Shown here: piece by piece, positions 1-9,373 of the stretch
Layout of the letters: every line of letters begins with the position of its first letter
Numbering within the stretch: position 1 is the stretch's first letter
Assembly: GCA_965116715.1 (NCBI GenBank)
Contig: OZ220724.1
Coordinates: 62,001 to 126,000 of the forward strand
DNA length: 64,000 nucleotides
Source of the DNA: Poriferisodalis sp965116715
Lineage (GTDB): Bacteria; Actinomycetota; Acidimicrobiia; Acidimicrobiales; Poriferisodalaceae
Direction: 5' to 3'
Made by a program: the position numbers and the translations under genes
Notes under the pieces: model-generated
The model's input: only the letters and a program-made list of their open reading frames with translations
Databases searched by the model: none
Told to the model about the DNA's origin: nothing

Positions 1-502
1 GGTGGCGGTCGGCGAACGGTCCCGCAGCGGCCTTCCAGCCCCGGGGCGCGACGCCGAAGCGCTTCGCCAAGATGGCCACGAAGATCATCGCCTTCTCGTC
101 GCCGTAGCCGGGAAGTGCACGCAGCCGATCGAACAAGTCCTTGCCGCTGCGCACATCGGCCCAGACGGCTCCGGCGTCGCCGTCGTAGTGCTCCACGATG
201 TGGCGTGCCAGCTCGCCGCAGCGTTTCGCCATCGATCCGGGGAAGCGATGCAGCGCCGGCTTGGTCTTGAATGCGGCTTCGAGCTCGTCGGGATCCATCG
301 CGGCAATGGCGGCCGGCGAGAAGCGGTCGCCCAGCCGTTCGGCCAGCCGGACGGGTCCTTTGAAGGCCCATTCCATGGGGATCTGCTGGTCCAGCATCAT
401 CCCCAGCAGCAGTGCGAAGGGGTCGTCCCGCACGAGCTGATCGGCCTCTGGATCGCCCGTAACCGCCAGCGTTCCCCGTTCCGAACCCGTGCTGCTCGCC
501 AT
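1..502 (-). CDS. HhH-GPD family protein, 3' end cut by window edge
   Basis: The reverse strand from the ATG at 502 is open to base 1. It reads MASSTGSERGTLAVTGDPEA, then a DDPFALLLGMMLDQQIPMEW-like stretch, and later LPGYGDEKAMIF, a helix-hairpin-helix signature. This is the pattern of the uncharacterised actinobacterial HhH-GPD family (TIGR03252 as I recall it), related to base-excision DNA glycosylases. A repair role on DNA is inferred from the fold only. About 167 residues are visible and the C-terminus lies outside the window. The opposite strand is also open here, but its product is repetitive and Arg/Gly-rich and I treat it as a shadow. Confidence 0.8.
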   Translation of the reverse strand, partial: MASSTGSERGTLAVTGDPEADQLVRDDPFALLLGMMLDQQIPMEWAFKGPVRLAERLGDRFSPAAIAAMDPDELEAAFKTKPALHRFPGSMAKRCGELARHIVEHYDGDAGAVWADVRSGKDLFDRLRALPGYGDEKAMIFVAILAKRFGVAPRGWKAAAGPFADRH

Positions 503-600
503 AGCGCCGCACGCTACCTTCGAACACGATCAGAGATTGCAGGTTGGCAGAAAAGGAAGACCCGGCACCGCCGCAGCATCCTGCGGTTGGCACCGGGTGG

Positions 601-616
601 GTACAAGTCACTGTAC
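601..616. promoter_or_regulatory. Inverted repeat upstream of the HhH-GPD gene
   Basis: Perfect 5-bp arms, GTACA and TGTAC, are separated by 6 nt. The repeat lies about 100 nt upstream of the HhH-GPD start, inside the 156-nt gap after the NYN gene. It could be an operator or a weak hairpin. No associated regulator gene is visible. Confidence 0.25.
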
Positions 617-658
617 ACACCGGAACACGATGTTCCAATCGCATCGCTTTGCCGAGAG

Positions 659-1309
659 TCACCAAGTGGACGGACGCCGATAACCACCTACAACGGAAGG
701 CAGTTGACAAGAGCGGAAGTCGTCCGCCGTCAGCCGGTGCCACCAGTGGCCGCCAGCACCCTCGTCATGATGGCCTTGCAAGTGGCCTGCCGTGGCCCTC
801 CCGCGTGGATTCACGGTAGCGACCGGTATGAGCGACCTCGCGTGTGATGCCGGCAGCCGCAGGTCGCTGTCGTTGGTCATCAGGACTGCGGCGTCGATGC
901 GTCCGGTGTGAAGATCGATCAGCAGGTGCGAAGCGACGTTGACGTCCGAGCCCTTTTCTTCTTGCACTCTGACTTCCGTGAACCCTCCGCCCCGAGCGCT
1001 GATGCCCCGCGCCGTTCGAGTTACGAAGTTGCCCAGCTCGATATGGACGGTGGAGTTGTCGTCGAGCGCGCCGAGGTAGGTCTGCTGACGCGAGCGCGCG
1101 CCCGGATCGATCTGACCGCTCACCATGGCTGTGCAGTAGACGATGCGCTCGACCTGCGCGCCAGTGGCCGACCAGCGTCGATTCCGGCTGATCAGGCGCT
1201 GCACCAAGGCATCGAGATCGAGCCAGCGCCAGCCCGGCGAGTCGCGGCCACAGAGATGCCTGCCTCCGTAGTACACATTGAGACCGTCGATATACGCACC
1301 AACACGCAC
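659..1309 (-). CDS. NYN-domain (PIN-like) nuclease family protein
   Basis: This 216-residue protein begins MRVGAYIDGLNVYYGG, the classic first strand of NYN domains (YIDGxNxY, first catalytic Asp). It continues with EEKGSDVNVASHLLIDL (central acidic residue) and VLMTNDSDLRLP (the xSxDSDL strand). The C-terminal DFRSCQLPSVVG segment is also typical. NYN proteins are PIN-fold metal-dependent RNases, so cytoplasmic RNA cleavage is the likely role. The start is a GTG only about 9 nt beyond a TATATT box, so the mRNA may be almost leaderless. It is divergent from the DUF2188 gene and lies at the edge of the defence-like island. Confidence 0.75.
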   Translation of the reverse strand: MRVGAYIDGLNVYYGGRHLCGRDSPGWRWLDLDALVQRLISRNRRWSATGAQVERIVYCTAMVSGQIDPGARSRQQTYLGALDDNSTVHIELGNFVTRTARGISARGGGFTEVRVQEEKGSDVNVASHLLIDLHTGRIDAAVLMTNDSDLRLPASHARSLIPVATVNPRGRATAGHLQGHHDEGAGGHWWHRLTADDFRSCQLPSVVGGYRRPSTW

Positions 1310-1368
1310 GAATACAAAATATACTGAAAATATATTAAAAGTATCAAAAAGTTGGGGGAGCTTGAAAG
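1310..1368. promoter_or_regulatory. AT-rich divergent promoter between NYN and DUF2188 genes
   Basis: This 59-bp gap is strikingly AT-rich against the GC-rich surroundings. On the minus strand a TATATT box (1323-1318) lies 8-9 nt before the NYN GTG, which fits a leaderless start. On the plus strand a TATATT box (1331-1336) would start a short leader that contains the GGGGGAG ribosome-binding site before the DUF2188 GTG. Both boxes are predicted by eye. Confidence 0.5.
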
Positions 1369-1536
1369 GTGCCCGACAAGCGATTGATTGTGGAGAATCG
1401 CTCGGGCGGCTGGGATGTGCGCGTTCCTGGCGCCCACAAACCGGAGTCCCAGCACGCGACTCTCCAAGAGGCCGAGAAGGCTGCTCACGAGTGGCGCGAA
1501 CTGGTCGGCGATGGGAAGGTCACCATCGTCCTGTAG
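1369..1536 (+). CDS. Small DUF2188-domain protein
   Basis: A 55-residue protein begins VPDKRLIVENRSGGWDVRVP and ends GDGKVTIVL. The pattern fits DUF2188: a hydrophobic strand, GGWDVR, a TLQEAEKAAHEW helix, then a final GKVTIVL strand. Function of the family is unknown. The GTG start is chosen because GGGGGAG lies 9 nt upstream. The gene is divergent from the NYN gene across the AT-rich promoter region and is followed by the convergent macro-domain gene. Confidence 0.7.
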   Translation: MPDKRLIVENRSGGWDVRVPGAHKPESQHATLQEAEKAAHEWRELVGDGKVTIVL

Positions 1537-1610
1537 TGCAGATCACCCGGCCGGTCTGTATCGAAGACGCCAGGTTTCTGGGCCTCCCGCCGCTAACACA
1601 GGGAATCCGC

Positions 1611-2579
1611 TTACGCAGCCACTCGGAGTGCTCGCTCGTAGGTCCTGAAGGTCGTTGTGTCGATGCAGACGAAGCGGATCTCCCGCACCTTGGTCGGTGT
1701 CGAGCGCACGGTGTTGACAGCGATGTCTGTAGCCGCGGCCAACGGGAACCCGTGGGCACCGGTCGCGATTGCGGGGAAGGCCAGACTCTCAAGGCCAGCC
1801 TCGTCAGCCCGTGCGAGCGATCCCCGGTAGCAGGATTCGAGCAGAACCGGCTCTCCGCTTGTCCCGCCTCGCCACTGGGGCCCCACGGTGTGTATGACCC
1901 ATGGGACAGCCAGCCGAAAGCCTGGCGAGATCTTGGCGCGACCCAGTTCGCACCCGCCGAGAGTCTCGCAGTACGCCCGCAGTTCGGGACCGGCTGCCCG
2001 GTGGATGGCTGCGTCAACACCACCACCTCCGAGCAAGCTCGCGCTGGCTGGGTTGACGATGGCGTCAACACGTTCGGCCGTGATGTCTCCGAGCACGGCC
2101 TCGAGTTGCGGACTGCTCTGGACCAAGGTCGGCAGCAGTGGCGGCATCGGCTCGCCGGAGATATGAGTAATGAGATCTCGCAACCGTTCGCGCTCACCGA
2201 TGTCCGAGTCCCGCTTGTAGACGCCCTGATCGCTCTCGACGCGGGCCGAAGTGATCATGAACCCGGTCTCGTGTGTGTAGCCGAGGTCTTTTGCGGCGAA
2301 GGTAACTTCGTAGATGCCGAGCCCGGTCCAGCTCCGGTGCAGGTACAGGTGATCGTCCTCCATGAAGGCGAACCACTTGTCGTTCATGTCCATCGGCACG
2401 TAGCCGCGGGCGATCGACTGCATCTCAGCCCTCGACAGCACCACGTTGGGCACCGGTATCGCCGCCGGCTCTCGGATTGGCACGACATCGCTCCATGAAC
2501 GCCTGGTGGCGGCATCATCCGGTGGACCGTCCGGTCCCCATAGGGCGCTGCTGAACAAACTCAGCCCGTCTTGTGACAT
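1611..2579 (-). CDS. Macro-domain protein with unknown N-terminal domain
   Basis: From the ATG at 2579 the protein is 322 residues. The C-terminal ~180 residues are a clear macro domain: LEAVLGDITAERVDAIVNPA, the glycine-rich LLGGGGVDAAIHRAAGP loop, then YRGSLARADEAGLESLAFPA and IATGAHGFP. Macro domains bind or hydrolyse ADP-ribose derivatives. The N-terminal ~140 residues (DKWFAFMEDDHLYLHRSWTG) form a separate region that I cannot assign. The frame is open further upstream to 2903, but that extension overlaps the divergent helicase gene. Its position in a defence-like island suggests ADP-ribose signalling or an antitoxin-like role; this is inference. Confidence 0.75.
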   Translation of the reverse strand: MSQDGLSLFSSALWGPDGPPDDAATRRSWSDVVPIREPAAIPVPNVVLSRAEMQSIARGYVPMDMNDKWFAFMEDDHLYLHRSWTGLGIYEVTFAAKDLGYTHETGFMITSARVESDQGVYKRDSDIGERERLRDLITHISGEPMPPLLPTLVQSSPQLEAVLGDITAERVDAIVNPASASLLGGGGVDAAIHRAAGPELRAYCETLGGCELGRAKISPGFRLAVPWVIHTVGPQWRGGTSGEPVLLESCYRGSLARADEAGLESLAFPAIATGAHGFPLAAATDIAVNTVRSTPTKVREIRFVCIDTTTFRTYERALRVAA

Positions 2580-2702
2580 GCCACCACCGTAGGAAGGGGG
2601 TGTCACAAGCTGCCTGCTGAGGTGCCGCCAATACCCTTCGATGGGGCCTGACGGCGATCTCGTCGCAGCACATGCGAATCGGTAAGGCAGTTTGGCAACG
2701 CG

Positions 2703-5700
2703 ATGGAGATGGAACTCAGTGACCTGACTGCCGGAGCGAGGTTGTCCGGCGTAGTTGCGGGCAGCGACGTCACTGTGGTTGCGGCTGTCATGCACGGCCA
2801 GTCGTCTGTGACGCTGACCTATCGCACTGCGGACGGCGTGCTTGGAGAGCGGCTGATCACTGCGGCCGATCTGGCCGACATCAGCGAGGCTGCCGAGAGC
2901 CACTGGTCATTCGATGCCGACGGGGCCATGTTCAAGCTGGCCTCGGAAGCACGCCGCATGCAGATGGCCCACCTCGCCGACCCGTTCGCAGCGGTCGACA
3001 CGTCGAACATCGACCCGTATCCGCATCAGATCGACCTCGTGTACAACCGGCTGCTCGCAGCTGACCTCAAGCCGCTGCGGTTCCTGCTGGCCGACGACCC
3101 CGGCGCCGGCAAGACGATCATGTCGGGGCTGCTCATCCGTGAGCTCATGCTGCGAGGTGACGTGACCCGTTGCCTCATCGTGGCGCCGGGCAGCTTGGTC
3201 GAACAGTGGCAGGACGAGCTGTGGGACAAGTTCGGCCTGAGCTTCGACCTGATGTCACGCGAGAGCGTCGAAGCGTCCCGCACCGGCAACCCATTCGTCG
3301 AGCGCAATCTGCTCATCGCCCGTGTCGACCAAGTGGCTCGATCCGACGAGCTGAAGGACCGCCTGAAGGCGTCCGAATGGGATCTCGTGATCGTCGACGA
3401 GGCCCACAAGATGTCCGCGCACCGTTACGGCGAGGAGCTGCGCCGCACCAAGCGATTCGAAGTCGGCGAGGTGCTCCGCGAGTGCACCCGCCACTTCTTG
3501 CTGTTGACCGCTACGCCCCACAACGGCAAGAACGAGGACTTCCTCGCGTTCATGACGCTGATCGATCCCGAGCGGTTCGAGGGTCGCTTGCGGGCAACGA
3601 ACGGCAGCGGGGGAGTGAATGTTGTGCCCGACGTGAGCGATGTCATGCGTCGCCTGGTGAAGGAGAATTTGCGGACTTTCGAGGGCAAGCCGCTGTTCCC
3701 GAAGCGGTACGCCCAGAGCCTGCAGTTCGAGCTGTCCGATCCCGAGGCTGAGCTGTACGAGGCGGTCACGTCCTACGTGCGCGATGAGATGAACCGTGCA
3801 GCTCGCATGGCGGCAGAGGGCGATGCGCAACGTGGCGTCATCGTCGGGTTCGCGCTCGCTGGTCTGCAGCGCCGGCTTGCGTCCTCACCTGCGGCCATCT
3901 ACCACTCGCTGCGCCGTCGGCGTGACCGCCTCGCCAGCCAGGCGTCCGAGCTTCGGCAGCTGGCGGCAACGGGGGCTCCGATCCCGGTGCCCGAGTTGCC
4001 GAAGGGCGTTCGCATCGCCGATCTTGAGGAGTTCGATTTCGATGACTTCGACGAGGCCGAGCTTGCCGAGCTTGAGGATCTGACCGTCGACGCTGCGACT
4101 GCCGCAGCGACCGCCGATGAGCTGGAAGCCGAAGTGCGAACTCTGGACCGGCTCGTGAATTTGGCCGACGGCGTCCGCAACAGCGGCGTGGACGCGAAGT
4201 GGACCCGACTGCGGGATCTGCTGCGTGCTGAACAATTCGGCGCCGGATCATCTGGCACCTCAGACGACGGTGAACTCGACGCCCGCAAACTGATCGTCTT
4301 TTCCGAGCATCGAGACACGCTCGACTACGTCGCCGGCCGCATCGCCGCGGAACTCGGCAGGCCGGAGGCGGTCGTCACCATCCACGGCGGCATGAAGCGC
4401 CAGGACCGCCGATCCACCCAGGACCGCTTCCGTGTTGACCCGACGGTGTCCGTGCTCGTCGCCACCGATGCTGCTGGCGAGGGCGTCAACTTGCAGGTCG
4501 CCAACCTGATGGTCAACTACGACCTGCCGTGGAACCCGAATCGCATTGAGCAGCGCTTCGGGCGCATCCACCGGATCGGCCAGCGGCGGCCGTGCCACCT
4601 GTGGAATCTGGTGGCGCACGAGACACGCGAAGGGCAAGTCTTCGAACGGCTCTTCGCCAAGATCGAGCAGCAGCGCGAGGTGTACGGCGACCAGGTGTAC
4701 GACGTGCTGGGCGATGCGCAGATCAACGTGTCACTCCGCGACTTGCTGATGAAGGCCATCCAGGCCGACACCGATCCAGCCCACGCGGAGTGGATGGACA
4801 CGATCATCGACGGCGAGATCGGCAAGCAGCTCAGTGAGGTGCTGGAAGAGCGAGCGCTCGTCGCAGGCATGGCCGATGCCGGAGCGAACGACGAGGTGCG
4901 CCGCCGCATGGAAGAAGCCCGTGCCCGCAAGCTGCAGCCCTGGTTCGTGCACGACATTCTTCACCCAGGCGCTGCAGCACTACGGCGGGCGAATCTCGGG
5001 CCGCGAACGAGGGCGGTACGAGATCACCCGGGTGCCCGCCTCGATCAGGGCGAATGCCGACGTGGCTCTCGGGCCGGTCCACGACCGCTATTCCCGCGTG
5101 ACCTTCGACAAGGACTTCATGCAGCCCGACGCCGAGTCCGCGCGCAAGCCGGGTGGCGCCGGTGACCGAGCCGAACTGATCTCGCCAGGAAGCGCGCTGC
5201 TGTCGGCTGTCGCGTCCAAGGTGCTCGACGAGCACGGTGACGCGTTGCACCGCGGCACGGTCCTGGTCGACACCGGCGACCCTTCGACTGAGCCGCGCCT
5301 GCTCGTGTACCTGGACCATGTGGTGACCGACGGCCGGTTGGTGAACGGCAGCAGGCAGGTCGTGTCGCGCCGGTTTCAATACGTGGAGGTCGATCGGAAT
5401 GGCACGGCCAGCGACCCCGGCGCGGAGCCCTATCTCGGCTACGAATCGCTGACTGCCGAGCAGCAATCACAACTCTCCGGTCACTCGGACACGGCGTGGG
5501 CCGGCCAGGCGGCTGAGTCGGTGGCGCGCGATTGGGCCATCGAACATCTCGCCGGGCCGCATTTTGAGTCGGTGGCGGCCGTCGTCCAGAATCGTGTCGA
5601 CCGGGTGAGCGAAGCGGTGCGGGTGCGACTGGAGTCGGAGATCCGCTACTGGGATCGACGTACCAACGAGATCAAGGCACAGGAGATTGCAGGCGGCAAG

Positions 5701-6290
5701 CCGAGACTGAATTCGGGCCGCGCCAGGGCGCGAGCAGATGAATTGGCGGCGCGACTGCTGCGCCGACGAGCCGAACTCGAATCAGAAGCCGACTTGCACA
5801 GCAGCCCACCCACGGTCGTCGCCGCTGCGGTGGTGGTGCCACAAGGTCTGCTGGACCAGTTGGCGGGAGCGCCGCCCGACCCGGCCGCGGTAGCCGACAA
5901 AGCGGAGACCGACCGGCGTGCGGTGGCTGCAGTCATGGCCGCTGAGCGGGCATTGGGCCGTCGCCCGACTGAGCAGGAGCACGCGAACCCAGGCTTCGAC
6001 GTCATGTCAGTCGATCCGGAATCCGGCGACCACTACTTCATCGAGGTGAAAGGCCACCTGCCCCGAACGGAAGAGATCCATGTCAGCGCTCGCCAGGTCC
6101 GCCAAGCCCAAAACGACCCCGAGCGGTGGCGATTAGCAGTGGTCTCGGTGCCCGACGAACCGGACGCGACGCCGAGCCCCAGGTCCGCTACCTGGTCGAA
6201 CCATTCGTGGGCATGACGATGCACGCAGCCCAGACCAACGTCCCGCTGAACGTCAACAAGCTCCTCGCCGACGCGAGCCCGCCCAGCTGA
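2703..6290 (+). pseudogene. SNF2-family helicase with C-terminal DUF3883, two frameshifts
   Basis: The first frame holds a complete SNF2-like motor: Walker A DDPGAGKTIMSG (Lys137), DEAH (232-235), LLLTATPHNG, GGMKRQDR, ATDAAGEGVNLQ and IEQRFGRIHRIGQ. At about 4956 an extra A (GAC-A-TTC-TTC) moves the coding to the next frame. That frame continues with QALQHYGGRISGRERGR and ends in DUF3883 (NPGFDVMSVDPESGDHYFIE, VKGHLP), a nuclease-like fold. At about 6166 a lost base returns to the original frame, giving VRYLVEPFVGMTMHAAQ and a stop at 6290. The restored protein is about 1,195 residues. Such helicases occur in DISARM-like and DUF499/DUF1156-type defence loci. The gene is either decaying or carries sequencing errors. 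Confidence 0.85.
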
Positions 6291-6411
6291 CCGATCCGGT
6301 CGATCTGGCGTCGGCTGGTCGGCGTCGGTGCCTCAATGCTGGCTTCGCAGCGAACCGCAAGATCGAGCTGTTCTTCCGCTGCCGTGAAGCCATCCGGTCC
6401 TGCGACGGGAC

Positions 6412-6582
6412 TCACGAATTCGACGACGACTTCCCATCGCTACCGCCGCCCTGCGACGATGATTCTCCGCCAGGCGCTGGCCCCTTGGGAAGCTTCGACA
6501 CATCGGCCGAACCCTTGGGCGCGTAACCGCCGTGGCGCTCGACGCGTTCGGGCTGCCTGTTGTCCTTGGCCCTATCAGACAT
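6412..6582 (-). CDS. Small hydrophilic protein overlapping the DUF6338 gene
   Basis: A 56-residue ORF starts inside the last codons of the DUF6338 gene (8-nt overlap), which suggests translational coupling. The product (MSDRAKDNRQPERVERHGGY, then a Lys/Pro/Gly/Ser-rich tail) has no hydrophobic stretch and is probably disordered. No known family is recognised. The case for it rests on the tight overlap and a YAPKG-type motif, so it should be checked for conservation next to other DUF6338 genes. Confidence 0.45.
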   Translation of the reverse strand: MSDRAKDNRQPERVERHGGYAPKGSADVSKLPKGPAPGGESSSQGGGSDGKSSSNS

Positions 6583-7297
6583 CCTTGGGACCATCCGTTT
6601 CTTCTGGTGCCTCAGAGCTTGAGGTTGCGTCCAAACTGATGAATTCAAAATACTCGACCTCATCCCACTTGATGAGGAGCCCTCCACCAGTGAACTCGGG
6701 TGTCAGGGTGGCACCAGATGATTGGCCGGACCGCTCCTCACCTGTGCGATATCTGATGGCGCCGGATCGCTGATCGAGGTGCAGCGCCTGCCCGATGTAG
6801 AGGTCGAGCGTTTCCGCTTCGCCGGCGGCATATGAGGGGGGTGATCCGGTGTCGTCAAACACTCCTCCGATCCATGCGCCGGATTTCATGCGACAACGGA
6901 CTAAGCCCGACCGCTGACGTTCGAACAGGTGGTCCCAAGCGCGAGGTGCTCGGCGTGACCCGAGAAGCAGCAGCGCCCACCGCTTCTCTCGTACGACGGC
7001 GCGCCCGAGCACCCAGCCGGCTGCCAGTGGCACCACCAGGTACACGACCGGCAAGAGCGCCAACGCGCGCGGAATGGGCTCGCCGGCGGTGAATCGCTTC
7101 CAGTAGTTGGCATAGAGCCAGTACATCGGCCAACCGCCAGCAGTCCAGAGCGCTGCGGAGAGGCCGCCGAGACGTAGCAGCCAGTCGCGCAGGCGGTTGC
7201 CGTAGCTCAATGTGTGCCTGCGATAGCCCCATGCAGCGCACGCCCCAGGCAGCAGCACTACACCGAGTACGAGGACACCCTGAAGCCACGAGGTCAT
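6575..7297 (-). CDS. DUF6338-family membrane protein
   Basis: The 240-residue protein has about three N-terminal membrane segments (around residues 5-25, 45-65 and 80-98). A soluble C-terminal domain contains AWDHLFERQRSGLVRCRMKS, GGVFDDTGSPPSYAAG, DLYIGQALHLD and LLIKWDEVEYFEF. This layout matches DUF6338, a family often found near phage-defence genes. The biochemical role is unknown. A small gene overlaps its 3' end. The pair sits between the helicase and the PLD gene, on the opposite strand. Confidence 0.7.
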   Translation of the reverse strand: MTSWLQGVLVLGVVLLPGACAAWGYRRHTLSYGNRLRDWLLRLGGLSAALWTAGGWPMYWLYANYWKRFTAGEPIPRALALLPVVYLVVPLAAGWVLGRAVVREKRWALLLLGSRRAPRAWDHLFERQRSGLVRCRMKSGAWIGGVFDDTGSPPSYAAGEAETLDLYIGQALHLDQRSGAIRYRTGEERSGQSSGATLTPEFTGGGLLIKWDEVEYFEFISLDATSSSEAPEETDGPKDV

Positions 7298-7679
7298 CGA
7301 ATGGAGAGCGCGAAGGCGCGAGAGTCAAAGCCCGACCAGTCGCGGCAGGCAGTCGGAACTGTCGTGAGATTGAGATGGAAGCGGTCGATCACCACGCTGT
7401 GAACGTAGCGACGCGTCGGGCGCGTGTCACAAGCATTTTCCGAGGGGCAAGAAGCGGGCTGGCGACGGTCGCAGGCTGGTACGTCGCAAGCGACGCGATG
7501 TGTGTGCCGCAGCGCCCTTTTTGCGTTCGCCGCCGATGCTCCGAGCAGTTCGCTGATGCGCTCCCAAAGAGTGCCTTCGTCTCGTCGCCGTACCTTCGGC
7601 GAAGCGGAACAAGCCCAGTCTGTCGCGTGCCATGCCACCAACGTGCGTCTGGCGTGTCACAGCTAGCCTCCCGTGCCGC
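7298..7679. other. Intergenic region without a supported gene
   Basis: This 382-bp gap separates the divergent DUF6338 and PLD genes and should hold both promoters. ORFs on both strands are Arg/Ser/Ala-rich shadows with no recognisable motif. I see no hairpin or repeat worth naming. Confidence 0.5.
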
Positions 7680-8384
7680 ATGCAACTCGGAGACGGTGCG
7701 GGGGATCGGATCGAGCGCTTCTTGCGCACTCACTCGACCGGGCGGCTCGTCGTGTGCGTCGGTTCGGCAAGCGTTTCGGGCCTGGTGTGGTTGGCCGAAC
7801 GCACACGTCAGCGGCCGGTGACATTGCTGATCGGCGATCTGCAGGGCCGGAACTTCCAGCATGCGACTGACACCGATCGCCGAGCGGCTTTGGCGTTCGT
7901 GCAGCGAAGCGATGTGGAAGTGCACAACTGGTACCGCACTGCACGCAACGCCGCCGGCCGCTCCGAGGCCCACCTCAAGGTGTGGGCTGCAGGCGATGAG
8001 CAAGGGGCGCCGCATGCCTATCTCGTAGGTTCGGCCAACCTCACGACGGCCGGTCTTGCTGAGAACGTCGAGCTGATGACCGTCGCCGACAATTCCGAGC
8101 ACGACTACCTGAATGGTGTGTTGGACGCGCTCCTAGACAAGTCCTGGTCAGCAGAGGACCAGTTGGCAGACCGAATCGCCGGTCCCGATGCGCAGGCAGA
8201 GGCCCCGCGGCCGCACCGCCGCGCAGCCCGCAGCGGCCAGCACCGCCAGGAGGCCGACGCTCCCAAAGCTCAAACCGGCTGCGGGAAGCAAGCGGCCGTC
8301 CTCGCCGCATGCCTACTTGGGTTCGGGGTGGCCGTCGTGGCGCAGGTGCTCCGATTTGCCGGCATGCCTCGACGCTCCCTCTGA
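7680..8384 (+). CDS. PLD-family protein, possible C-terminal membrane tail
   Basis: From the ATG at 7680 the protein is 234 residues. It has one phospholipase-D-type half: AHLKVW (HxK) followed by YLVGSANLTTAGLAENVELM, the HKD-like motif of PLD nucleases and of predicted restriction-type nucleases in defence loci. One HKD copy implies a homodimer. After ~residue 165 comes a basic linker and then a hydrophobic stretch, QAAVLAACLLGFGVAVVAQV, that could anchor the tail in the membrane. That tail may instead be an artefact of 3' truncation. It stands between the frameshifted helicase and other broken genes. Confidence 0.7.
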   Translation: MQLGDGAGDRIERFLRTHSTGRLVVCVGSASVSGLVWLAERTRQRPVTLLIGDLQGRNFQHATDTDRRAALAFVQRSDVEVHNWYRTARNAAGRSEAHLKVWAAGDEQGAPHAYLVGSANLTTAGLAENVELMTVADNSEHDYLNGVLDALLDKSWSAEDQLADRIAGPDAQAEAPRPHRRAARSGQHRQEADAPKAQTGCGKQAAVLAACLLGFGVAVVAQVLRFAGMPRRSL

Positions 8385-8471
8385 CTTCGCTGATCGTCCA
8401 CGAAGTCAAGTTGTTGGACACAACCGCGAGACTTCTCTGGCCGCCCCGCGATCGGAAAGATCTGCTGATGT

Positions 8472-9323
8472 TTGACCGTCGGAACAGATTGCTCCAAACC
8501 ATCGATCGCGTTGCCGGTCGAGCAACTCGTGCTGGATCGGCTCTCGGTGCCGTCGAGTACCGGGAGCACGGCCATCATCGTGAAACTCGAAGTGCCGCGG
8601 AGCCTCTTCGTGCATCGCAGCCCTGGCGGTTACGTGCACCGCGTCGGCGATTCGAAGCGGGTCATGACGCCGGACTTTCTTGCTCGCCTCTTCCAGCAGC
8701 GAAGTCAGACACGTCTCATCCGGTTTGATGAACAACCGGCAGCGAATGCACACCTCGGTGACCTCTCAGAGGATCTCTGGGAGAGGTTTCGCACGGTGCG
8801 TTCGGACGACCAGCCGGACATCACGGGACCGTTGGACCGGCAGATCATCGAGGCCAGCCGGTTCGTGCTCAAGAACATGCGCCGCGGTGCCTCCAAGGTC
8901 GTCGGGCGTGTCGACGAACCGCAGTTCGACATGGCGGCCGTGTTCGAGGCATTGGTGAACGCCGTCGCGCACCGGGACTACACGATGCACGGGGCGAAGA
9001 TTCGGCTGCGCCTGTTCGCGGACAGACTGGAGCTGTTCTCACCCGGCGCGCTCGCGAATTCGCTGACTGTGGACTCCCTGCGCTACCGCCAGACTGCTCG
9101 CAACGAGACGATTTGCAGTTTGCTCACGCGATGTCCCGCTCCAGACGAACCGTGGCTCACTGAAGGCCGCGCGCACTACATGGAAAAGCGCGGCGAAGGC
9201 GTGCCGATCATCCTCGACAACAGCACTGCGCTCGCAGGGCGGGAACCCGAATACCGCGTCCTCGACGACGCAGAGCTGATGCTGACGATCCACGCGCCGC
9301 CCGCCGACCGAGCCGACAACTGA
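8472..9323 (+). pseudogene. Truncated AlbA_2/HATPase-type (Schlafen/RecG-like) protein
   Basis: The frame opens mid-domain. A segment VPRSLFVHRSPGGYVHRVGD and a TPDFLARLFQQR helix are the second half of an AlbA_2 (Schlafen-type) domain. They are followed by the divergent HATPase_c_4 block EALVNAVAHRDYTMHGAKI, LELFSPGALANSLT and MEKRGEGVPII. The usual N-terminus with its FKR and AFAN-GG motifs is missing, and a TGA lies immediately upstream in frame. I therefore call it 5'-truncated. Intact relatives are putative transcriptional regulators or helicase-like proteins, some in defence islands. Confidence 0.65.
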
Positions 9324-9373
9324 CCGTCGGCGGCATCCGCGGCGCAGCGCGGCCGCGTGCCTACTCTGCGCCG

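Noticed and set aside
2..847. Long plus-strand ORF at the left edge
   Set aside because: It runs antisense to a clear HhH-GPD protein and its product is composition-biased with no domain.
7389..8102. Minus-strand ORF of 237 residues over the PLD gene
   Set aside because: The plus-strand PLD motif is clear; the antisense product is a shadow.
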